From Candidatus Woesearchaeota archaeon (GTDB lineage: Archaea > Nanobdellota > Nanobdellia > Woesearchaeales > WJKR01): a stretch of 41,170 nucleotides of DNA. The position numbers and the translations under genes are program-made. A model generated the notes under the pieces. The model was given only the letters and a program-made list of their open reading frames with translations, searched no databases and was not told the DNA's origin. The stretch covers positions 1-41,170 of the forward strand of contig JAFGNA010000007.1 of assembly GCA_016927245.1 (NCBI GenBank). Direction: 5' to 3'. Positions within the stretch are counted from its first letter, which is position 1. Each line of letters begins with the position of its first letter. This document shows positions 25,191 through 31,640 of this stretch, in pieces.

Positions 25191-26231
25191 TCACAGACCC
25201 TTCTTCCTGTTGCTCCTCTTCGTGTTCTTGTGGCGGAAACGGGTTACCTCCTTCCACAGGCCGCTGTGCTCGTTCCTCCGCAAGCGGAGGTGCGGCGTCT
25301 CTCCCGCGTCGAAGACGACGAGGTCATTCCTCGTGTGCACCACCTTGCCGGTGAACGCCACGCCTCGACGATTGATGAGATCGTGCTGGAGGAACAAGTG
25401 GTCAGTCATTCGCTCCATGTCACTCCTCGACTCCCTGAACGAGAAGTAGAACGGCACCACGCCGTACTCGAGGAGCGCCTCGTGGAGGGGGATGATGTTC
25501 TTGTGCAGGACGGGGACATCCTTCTTCACGTGCGAGAAGAGCTTCCTGCCATTGGCGAAGAGCACGTAATGCAGTTGCGCGTCGGGGAAGAGCTGCCTCA
25601 AGGGCTCGAAGAGCCGCCGTTCGAGGTCATCAGGCATCAGCTTGAAGCTCTCTGACTTGCTCTCGAGGACGATGAGGTGCCGCTTCATAAAGTACTGGTA
25701 GTCGAAGAGACCGTCGAGTTCCTTGAGGTTCTGGTAGCCGAGCTTCCCTTCCTTGTCCTTCTTGAGCAGGACCATGTTCGGGTAGTGGAGTATCTTGAGG
25801 ACGTAGGTGTCATTGTTGGCTATGAGGAACCCGTCACGATCACCACTGGTGGCGCCGGAGAACGAGTCGCCCACATGCCCGTGCTTGCTGAAGCGCCGCA
25901 AGAAGTATTTCATGTTCCTCCTCGCGATGCGTTCGCGCAGGTCGCCGGTGATGTTGGAGCGGTCGATGGTGTCGAACGAGTACATGCTATTGAAGTAGTC
26001 CTTGACTGTGAAGAGGTCGTGGGTCTCGCCGTTGACTGAGTAGGCGATGAGGCATTTCTCCAGGTCTCCCTTGTCATCGTTCAGCTCGTCGTTGAGGTTA
26101 TGCAAGTGGTAGGCGCCTGAGAACTCGCGGCTCCGCTTGAGGACATAGTGGTCCTGCTCCTGGTACCGCCAACGGCACGGCACGTACTCCTGGAAAGGCG
26201 ACGTAGCGACCGCTGGCGTGTCGTCACTCAT
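25191..26231 (-). CDS. Unknown protein with possible PD-(D/E)xK core
   Basis: This 346-residue protein matches no family I can name. The segment LFDYQYFMKRHLIVLESKSE has the spacing of a PD-(D/E)xK nuclease site (Asp, about a dozen residues, hydrophobic strand then E-x-K), so a nuclease is possible. The body is rich in Arg/His/Asp, and the tail is strongly basic (KNTKRSNRKKGL). Start ATG 26231 sits about 26 nt after a TATA box (26252-26262); an upstream GTG at 26288 would precede the promoter. No signal peptide. Confidence 0.65.
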   Translation of the reverse strand: MSDDTPAVATSPFQEYVPCRWRYQEQDHYVLKRSREFSGAYHLHNLNDELNDDKGDLEKCLIAYSVNGETHDLFTVKDYFNSMYSFDTIDRSNITGDLRERIARRNMKYFLRRFSKHGHVGDSFSGATSGDRDGFLIANNDTYVLKILHYPNMVLLKKDKEGKLGYQNLKELDGLFDYQYFMKRHLIVLESKSESFKLMPDDLERRLFEPLRQLFPDAQLHYVLFANGRKLFSHVKKDVPVLHKNIIPLHEALLEYGVVPFYFSFRESRSDMERMTDHLFLQHDLINRRGVAFTGKVVHTRNDLVVFDAGETPHLRLRRNEHSGLWKEVTRFRHKNTKRSNRKKGL

Positions 26232-26340
26232 GAAAGGTGTTCCCAGGCACGAGTATATAATTCTTTCTAGGAAGCGAGCGACGAGCAAAGAATAAAAGAT
26301 CCTCTTTTATTCACTTCCATCCAGCTTGCACCCATCAAGA

Positions 26341-26353
26341 AATATTTATATAA
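26341..26353 (+). promoter_or_regulatory. TATA box of the serpin gene
   Basis: aatatttatataa is centred about 21-26 nt before ATG 26368, a strong box for a leaderless transcript. Confidence 0.55.
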
Positions 26354-26367
26354 TATCATCTTCCTGA

Positions 26368-27597
26368 ATGAGGATGAAACAAGAACTCTTGTTCGGACTC
26401 CTCCTCATGGGCGTCGGCCTGCTCGTTCTCGGTTGCGGGTCGTTCGAGCCCGCTGATGACAGCCTGACCACGCAGGCGGACATCGACGCCGTGGTCGCGG
26501 CGAATAACGCGTTCGCCATCGACTTCTACCAGGCGATGAAAGCAAAAGGAGAGAACCTGTTCTTCTCCCCCTACAGCATCTCGACCGCGTTGGCCGTCAC
26601 CTATGAAGGCGCGAAGGGACAGACCGAGGAGGAGCTACAAGCAGTGTTCCACTACCCGGAAAGCAAGGAGCAGTTGCGGCGGGGCAGCGCCGGCGTGTAC
26701 AACAGCATCAATGAGCCCGGCAAGGAGTACACGCTCAGCACGGCGAACGCTTTGTGGGCGCAGGAGTCCTACCCTTTCCTCAACGATTATCTCAGCACGG
26801 CGAAGCAGTACTACGCTGCCGAGGCGAGAAACCTGGACTTCGGCGGTGACCCTGACGGGTCTGCAAAGGTCATCAATAACTGGATTGAGCGCGAGACGAA
26901 CAACAAGATCAAGGACGCAGTGGATAACATCAACACGCTGACACGGCTCATCATCACGAACGCCGTGTACTTCAAGGGTGAATGGGAGGAGACGTTCAAG
27001 AAGAAGGACACGGATGAACGGGACTTCACCAAGGACGACAATACCAAGGTCCGGGTGCCGCTCATGTCCATGACTGACGAGGACGCCGTCTTCCCGTACA
27101 TCGAGGACGATGACGTGCAAGTGCTCGAGATGCCGTACAAGGGCGATGATATGTCCATGCTCGTCATCCTCCCAAAGGAGAATGACATCGGGGCCGTGGA
27201 AAGCCTGCTGACGCAAGAACGGATCGCTGATTGGCGTGCGGGGCTGGTCGAGCAGCGCGTCGACGTCTACTTCCCCCGGTTCAGGTTCGAGGATAAATAT
27301 GAGCTGCGCGACGCGCTCACCGCCATGGGCATGCCGACGGCGTTCACCTTTGATGCGGACCTCACCGGGATGGCTGCGACAGAGGAGCTCTTCATCGAGC
27401 GCATAACGCACCTGACCTTCATCGAGGTTGACGAGAAAGGCACCGAGGCCGCGGCGGTGACCATAGTCAGAGGCATGGGCAAGGGCATGCCGATGCACCC
27501 CGTCTTCCGCGCCGACCACCCCTTCCTCTTCCTCATCCAGGAACGGGAGACCGGGCTCATCCTGTTCATGGGCAAGGTCGAGGACCCCACCACTTAA
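26368..27597 (+). CDS. Serpin (serine protease inhibitor), predicted lipoprotein
   Basis: After a lipoprotein signal peptide (LLLMGVGLLVLGCGSF, lipobox Cys at residue 23) comes a complete serpin domain: NLFFSPYSISTALAVTYEGA, LITNAVYFKGEWEETF, LEMPYKGDDMSMLVILP, FIEVDEKGTEAAAVT and HPFLFLI. The hinge of the reactive-centre loop, GTEAAAVT, has the small residues found in inhibitory serpins. The loop after it (VRGMGKGMPMHPVF) sets target specificity, probably a serine protease. Membrane anchoring on the outer face suggests protection from extracellular or host proteases. Serpins are uncommon in archaea. Confidence 0.93.
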   Translation: MRMKQELLFGLLLMGVGLLVLGCGSFEPADDSLTTQADIDAVVAANNAFAIDFYQAMKAKGENLFFSPYSISTALAVTYEGAKGQTEEELQAVFHYPESKEQLRRGSAGVYNSINEPGKEYTLSTANALWAQESYPFLNDYLSTAKQYYAAEARNLDFGGDPDGSAKVINNWIERETNNKIKDAVDNINTLTRLIITNAVYFKGEWEETFKKKDTDERDFTKDDNTKVRVPLMSMTDEDAVFPYIEDDDVQVLEMPYKGDDMSMLVILPKENDIGAVESLLTQERIADWRAGLVEQRVDVYFPRFRFEDKYELRDALTAMGMPTAFTFDADLTGMAATEELFIERITHLTFIEVDEKGTEAAAVTIVRGMGKGMPMHPVFRADHPFLFLIQERETGLILFMGKVEDPTT

Positions 27598-27606
27598 AAA
27601 GAAATA

Positions 27607-27692
27607 TGCGGGGGGAGGGATTCGAACCCTCGGACCCACTCAGGGACAGGATCTTAAGTCCTGCGCATTTGACCAGGCTTTGCTACCCCCGC
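27607..27692 (-). tRNA. tRNA-Leu(TAA), no intron
   Basis: Acceptor GCGGGGG/CCCCCGC with A73, anticodon arm CAGGA CTTAAGA TCCTG, a long variable arm (TCCCTGAGTGGGTCC) and a normal T-arm. Length 86 nt, uninterrupted. Confidence 0.93.
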
Positions 27693-27757
27693 TTATCGTC
27701 ATGGTGAGAAAGCATCATTTAAAAAGATTTAGTGGTTATCGGCGCGTGGTTAAAGAG

Positions 27758-27849
27758 AGCCTCTGCCGAGGATTGAACTCGGGACCTCTACCTTACCAAG
27801 GTAGCGCTCTCTAGCGAGGTTCAAGGCCTAACCGCTGAGCTACAGAGGC
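27758..27849 (-). tRNA. tRNA-Thr(GGT) with a 19-nt D-arm intron
   Basis: Acceptor GCCTCTG/CAGAGGC, U73 (as in archaeal tRNA-Thr), anticodon arm CTACC TTGGTAA GGTAG and T-arm CCGAG TTCAATC CTCGG are clear. The D-arm reads GCTCAGCGGTTAG, then 19 extra nt (27807-27825), then AGC. Removing them restores GAGC and a 73-nt tRNA, which places the intron at 22/23, shiftable by one base. Confidence 0.85.
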
Positions 27850-27919
27850 ACAGTCAGGAGAGTTTTCCCGCTCTTTTTATAAGCTTTATGGAGGTTTTCC
27901 TCCACGCCGGAGTGAGCAA

Positions 27920-27931
27920 AAACATTTAAAT
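27920..27931 (+). promoter_or_regulatory. TATA box of the membrane protein gene
   Basis: aacatttaaata is centred about 28 nt before ATG 27954. Confidence 0.5.
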
Positions 27932-27953
27932 ACGCGAGGGAGGATGAGGAAGC

Positions 27954-28430
27954 ATGGCGAACGCCTACCTGAGCGGCATCCTCGAGATAGCGAACGTGTT
28001 CATCAGCTTGTTCGTGCTCATCTACGCATGGTCATTCCTCCGTCAGACCGCTGACGTCAGGGACCGGAGGCCATGGGTGTTCCTGTTCATCGCCGCCGTG
28101 GTGTTCTTCATATTCGAGGTCGTCGGCGTCCTGAACGTGATGAACCTGTCGAACATCCCAGGGCTGCACAGCTTCCTCGAATCAGCGTTCATCGCGCTCA
28201 TCCTGTTCGTGTTCATCTTCCAGTACGACCTCATCCTCAAGTCAGACCTCATCCTCATCACGCGCAAGATCGCCCGTGAGGAAGAGCTGGAAAGCAAGGA
28301 CGACCTCATCAGGCAGCAATTGTCCAAGCCACTGGCCGTGGAGCAGGCAAGCCGCGAGCCGGCGAAGCAGCGGAAGGTAACGAAGAAGCGGCCGGCGAAG
28401 AAGAAAGCCGCCAAGAAGAGACGTCACTGA
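27954..28430 (+). CDS. Small membrane protein with Lys-rich tail
   Basis: 158 residues with three hydrophobic helices (about residues 8-28, 41-62, 76-95), then a helical segment ITRKIAREEELESKDDLIRQ and a tail rich in Lys/Arg/Ala (KKRPAKKKAAKKRRH). The tail should be cytoplasmic and could contact nucleic acid or acidic lipids. No family recognised. Confidence 0.72.
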   Translation: MANAYLSGILEIANVFISLFVLIYAWSFLRQTADVRDRRPWVFLFIAAVVFFIFEVVGVLNVMNLSNIPGLHSFLESAFIALILFVFIFQYDLILKSDLILITRKIAREEELESKDDLIRQQLSKPLAVEQASREPAKQRKVTKKRPAKKKAAKKRRH

Positions 28431-28474
28431 CGCCCGCAAAGTTTTTAAAACAGGTGTTGCTCTCCAGAAGGCGT

Positions 28475-28546
28475 GCGGCAGTAGTATAGTGGTTAGTATA
28501 CGGCCTTGCCAAGGCTGTGACCCGGGTTCAAATCCCGGCTGCCGCA
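28475..28546 (+). tRNA. tRNA-Gly(GCC), no intron
   Basis: Acceptor GCGGCAG/CTGCCGC with A73, D-arm GTATAGTGGTTAGTAT, anticodon loop TTGCCAA in CGGCC/GGCTG and T-arm CCGGG TTCAAAT CCCGG. Length 72 nt. The convergent gene starting at 29761 ends 3 nt beyond. Confidence 0.93.
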
Positions 28547-28549
28547 GCC

Positions 28550-29761
28550 TCATCGCAGCCTCTCAATGACGTCAGTGACGCGACCGTCAACATAGGCAGC
28601 GACGCTGCCACGCGGCACGAACAGGACGAAGTTCTGTATCCGCTCCGCTGATTCCTCATCAATGAGCCGCAACAAGTCTGACTCTTTGAACGTATTCGCG
28701 TATAACGGGTTGTTACCCCACTTCGCCTCGAGCGTCTTGCCCCGGTCCACGATGTAGAGGTGATAGAAGTCGTGCTTGGCACCGACGCCCCTGACGCCTT
28801 TGAGAAAATCTTTGAACTCCTCACCCCTCACAGCGTCATCAAGCACGTGATAATCAGGCACGGGCCCGTCCAAGGGGATGTCATGCTCGTCGAGGTACCG
28901 CTCCCTCACCCATGAGGGTATCTGCTCGTAGGCAGGGTCGAGGTAGTGCTGGTGAATCAGGACGTTAGCGAGGATGTCCTTGTTCAGCCCTCCGCCTCTC
29001 GCGCCGTTCACGTACGACCGCTCATCTTTCGTGTCAGGGATGATGAGCACTGATTCGTAGTCCTCGCGCATGCGCATCGCGAACATCCACGCGAATCGAG
29101 GGCCTCTGTTGAGCGCGTTTCGCTCAGAGAAATAATCCTCCAGCAAAGACTCCTCACCGGTGAGGTGCACGTACTCCTCGAGGAAGTAACGCGTGCAGTC
29201 CATGGGGCGGAGGTGCGGGTGGTCACGGAGCACTGCGCGCCAATCAGGGTCGTAGCGGGCGCGGTTGTACCGCCAATGGCAGTCCTTCCACCTCGTCAGC
29301 TCCACGCCGTAATGCACGAGGTCATCAAGGAACAATCCTTCCAAGGAATCCACCTTACCCGTCCGCAACCGCAGGAGCTCGCCGTCATCGTCCACGAGGA
29401 AAGGATGGTGCACGTGCTCATCACGCTCAAGTCCGAGGTCGATTCCCGCTTCCCACTCCAAGCGCTTCAACCGATGGAGACGGACATGCCAGTGCTTCTC
29501 TACCGCTGCCCGCTCTTGTTCGAGCCGGTACCGGGCGTTGCTGACGACCTGATCGATAACTTTTCGCACATCCTCATCCACCGCTGCACGGGGAATGATG
29601 AGCGGCTCTCCCAGCCCATCGCTGAACGGGTTGACTTGGTTGTACACTTGCTGCGCGTCGTGATACGTGACGGCACGTCCAGGACTCCACAACCGCTGCT
29701 GCTCGAAGATGAGGCTGCCTGCCGCCAACCACGCTGCCCGCAAGAACTGCCGTCGCCACAT
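28550..29761 (-). CDS. Unknown protein with Tat-like signal
   Basis: 403 residues. The N terminus MWRRQFLRAAWLAAGSLIF has a twin-arginine R-R-x-F-L pattern before a hydrophobic stretch, so Tat export is possible. The rest has no recognised domain; GKTLEAKWGNNPLY contains an E-x-K after a hydrophobic strand (FYHLYIV), reminiscent of nuclease cores, but weakly. TATA at 29787-29797 is about 30 nt upstream of ATG 29761. Confidence 0.65.
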   Translation of the reverse strand: MWRRQFLRAAWLAAGSLIFEQQRLWSPGRAVTYHDAQQVYNQVNPFSDGLGEPLIIPRAAVDEDVRKVIDQVVSNARYRLEQERAAVEKHWHVRLHRLKRLEWEAGIDLGLERDEHVHHPFLVDDDGELLRLRTGKVDSLEGLFLDDLVHYGVELTRWKDCHWRYNRARYDPDWRAVLRDHPHLRPMDCTRYFLEEYVHLTGEESLLEDYFSERNALNRGPRFAWMFAMRMREDYESVLIIPDTKDERSYVNGARGGGLNKDILANVLIHQHYLDPAYEQIPSWVRERYLDEHDIPLDGPVPDYHVLDDAVRGEEFKDFLKGVRGVGAKHDFYHLYIVDRGKTLEAKWGNNPLYANTFKESDLLRLIDEESAERIQNFVLFVPRGSVAAYVDGRVTDVIERLR

Positions 29762-29857
29762 GTGCTGGAAGGGCGAAGAAAACAGTCACCTTATATATGT
29801 TTCAGTCGCCGCACGACGCAATATTTAAATAACGAGGAGCGCATCCTCCTTGGACGC

Positions 29858-29966
29858 GGGCCCGTAGCTTAGTCTGGTGGAGCGCTGGTCTTATATGACC
29901 ACCAACCGTTCATGGTTGGGACGCTTGGAAAGCCAGTGGTCACGGGTTCAAATCCCGTCGGGCCCA
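29858..29966 (+). tRNA. tRNA-Ile(TAT) with a canonical intron
   Basis: Acceptor GGGCCCG/CGGGCCC with A73, D-arm GCTTAGTCTGGTGGAGC and T-arm ACGGG TTCAAAT CCCGT. The anticodon arm CTGGT CTTATAA GCCAG is interrupted by 35 nt (29896-29930) at 37/38; the intron folds as CCAACC GTTCAT GGTTGG. The anticodon is UAU, rare in archaea, which mostly read AUA with a modified CAU tRNA. A TATA box (29820-29830) precedes it. Confidence 0.85.
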
Positions 29967-30070
29967 CGCCTATTCTCCCAAGAACAGTACCCCAACAAGT
30001 GATCGTACACCTCGCAGTGATCAGCCAGCCAGATACTTTTAAAAAGGGCGTGTGCATTCACCTCGAATAA

Positions 30071-30145
30071 GCCCCGTTGGTGTAGTCCGGCCAATCATCC
30101 AGCCCTTTCGAGGCTGGGACTCGGGTTCGAATCCCGGACGGGGCA
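30071..30145 (+). tRNA. tRNA-Glu(TTC), no intron
   Basis: Acceptor GCCCCGT/ACGGGGC with A73, anticodon arm CAGCC CTTTCGA GGCTG and T-arm TCGGG TTCGAAT CCCGG(A). Nearly identical in body to the intron-bearing tRNA-Glu(CTC) at 12010. A TATA-like cttttaaaaagg lies at 30038-30049. Confidence 0.93.
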
Positions 30146-30457
30146 TACCTCGCTTCTCGTGCAGCCCGAAGAGCTGCGCCTCATCAGGAATACGCCCTTC
30201 CCTCGTGGCGAGGACGTCCTCCCCGGCCGCGACCCCCGCCCAAGCAGCGCCTCGCATCCAAAAAGGCACGGGGCATGAACACGCAGCGGTGCGTGCGCGA
30301 CGACGGCCAAGGACCGCCATAAAATGATACGCCCAGCCATTGCGCCCCTGCACGGCGCGGACGCGCACCCCCGTGCATAACACCACCTAAAGGTTTATAA
30401 AGGGACTCTTGTTCCTCAACCCACGCCCCCTAACACCACCAAGAGTCCTGAACCACC
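30146..30457. other. Intergenic stretch of about 310 nt
   Basis: This G+C-rich stretch holds no gene I can support. The last part contains a TATA box (30392-30401, ggtttataaag) and the leader of the L41e-S3ae unit. A minus-strand frame (30039-30386) runs into tRNA-Glu, so it is probably not coding. A hairpin GCAGC/GCTGC occurs just after the tRNA. No SRP, RNase P or 5S consensus was seen. Confidence 0.4.
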
Positions 30458-30559
30458 GTGAAAAGAAGCTCGAGACGCTGGAAAAAGAAAGGCCAGATGC
30501 GCTGGAAGTGGCAACGAAAAAGGATGAAGAAGGAGAAGCGCAAGCGGCTGAAGAAGTGA
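30458..30559 (+). CDS. rpl41e: Ribosomal protein L41e
   Basis: A 33-residue frame starting at GTG 30458 reads MKRSSRRWKKKGQMRWKWQR and ends KKEKRKRLKK. The very small size, Trp/Arg/Lys make-up and M-R-x-K-W-x-x-K-R-M pattern match L41e, the smallest ribosomal protein, which bridges the subunits. The stop lies 4 nt before the S3ae start, so they form an operon. It could start at ATG 30497 instead, giving a 20-residue peptide closer to the classical 25-residue form. Confidence 0.7.
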   Translation: MKRSSRRWKKKGQMRWKWQRKRMKKEKRKRLKK

Positions 30560-30563
30560 GAGC

Positions 30564-31316
30564 ATGGCACCGGCGAAGAAGAAACAAGTCCTCAAGCAGA
30601 AGACGAAGAAGAAATGGTACCCTGTGTACGCGCCCGCCGTGTTCGGCAACCAACTCATCGGGGAGAGCCACGTCGGAGCGGCAGAACAGCTGAGAGGCAA
30701 GTTCATCAACGCCAACCTCGCCGCCATCACCAACGACATGAAGAAGCAGAACATCGCCGTCAAGCTCCGCGTCAACAAAGTCATAGAAGGCAAAGGACAG
30801 ACAGAAGTGATAGGGATACACCTCGTCCAAGGATTCGTGAAGCGGCTCGTACGCCGAGGCAGGACGAAAGTGGACGACTCCTTCACTGCGAAGACCAAGG
30901 ACGGCCAGCTCACCAGGATCAAACCGCTCATCCTCACCACCACGACGTGCGTCGCCAGCACGGCATCGCAGCTCAGGCTCGAGGCGCGCAAAGCCCTTGC
31001 TGAGCGCGCGAGCAAGACCGGGTTCATCAACCTCGTCCAGGACATCCTCAACCTCACCATACAGAAAAACCTCAAGGAACAGCTGAACAAGATACACCCC
31101 ATCCGATCAGTGGACATCCGCTCGCTCTCACGAGAGACCGTGCGCGGACAAGTGCCCGAAGCGGACCTCGAGATCATCCCTGAAGAGGAAACCCTTAAGG
31201 AAGAGGCAGCGACGGCCGAGGAGACACCGGAAGAGCAGCCGGAAAAGGAAGAAGAGGCCGCAGAGGAACCCGAAGAAGACGCCCCGACCGACAAGGACGA
31301 GGAGAAGAAGGAGTAA
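30564..31316 (+). CDS. rps3ae: Ribosomal protein S3ae (eS1)
   Basis: The N-terminal KKKWYPVYAPAVFGNQLIGES and the core up to LSRETVRGQVP match S3ae, a small-subunit platform protein. The final ~50 residues form a long acidic tail (repeats of Glu, Ala, Pro) not seen in shorter homologues. Coupled to L41e. Confidence 0.95.
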   Translation: MAPAKKKQVLKQKTKKKWYPVYAPAVFGNQLIGESHVGAAEQLRGKFINANLAAITNDMKKQNIAVKLRVNKVIEGKGQTEVIGIHLVQGFVKRLVRRGRTKVDDSFTAKTKDGQLTRIKPLILTTTTCVASTASQLRLEARKALAERASKTGFINLVQDILNLTIQKNLKEQLNKIHPIRSVDIRSLSRETVRGQVPEADLEIIPEEETLKEEAATAEETPEEQPEKEEEAAEEPEEDAPTDKDEEKKE

Positions 31317-31348
31317 GCTTTTTATTCTTGCCAAGATTATTCTCCCCC

Positions 31349-31600
31349 ATGTACACCATCGATTACGATGCGATGATAACCACCATCAAAGAATCAGGCG
31401 CGAAGCGCGTCATGCTGCAACTCCCAGACGGGCTGAAACCGAAAGCCCTTGATATCCAGCGACAACTCGCGTCAAGGACCGATGCGGAACTGCTCTTCTG
31501 GGCGGGCAGCAACCACGGCGCGTGCGACCTCCCCGTCGGCCTAGAAAAGCTCGGCGTCGACCTCCTCATCCACCTCGGCCACACCGAGTGGGTGTACTGA
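31349..31600 (+). pseudogene. Dph2 (diphthamide synthase) truncated after its first domain
   Basis: The 83-residue product shows the start of archaeal Dph2: KRVMLQLPDGLKPKALDI, then GSNHGACDL with the first of the three iron-sulfur cysteines, and GVDLLIHLGH. It stops just after HTEWVY. Normal Dph2 is about 320-340 residues and needs two more cysteines from domains 2 and 3. No further Dph2 sequence follows in any frame; the topA promoter begins at once. Dph2 starts diphthamide synthesis on EF-2 with a radical SAM-like reaction. This is either a pseudogene or a reduced domain protein. ATG 31349 is chosen from homology. Confidence 0.75.
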
Positions 31601-31607
31601 ACGCAAA

Positions 31608-31618
31608 CCTTTTTAAAA
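31608..31618 (+). promoter_or_regulatory. TATA box of topA
   Basis: cctttttaaaa is centred about 28 nt before ATG 31641 and begins right after the Dph2 stop. Confidence 0.5.
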
Positions 31619-31640
31619 CATCCCCGAACCTTCCCTGCTC

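Noticed and set aside
26635-27639. A 334-codon frame antisense to the serpin
   Set aside because: Begins in the tRNA-Leu gene and has the His/Leu/Val bias of a shadow frame.
30039-30386. A 115-codon minus-strand frame
   Set aside because: It reads through the tRNA-Glu gene and has no promoter or RBS; only a short middle part looks protein-like.
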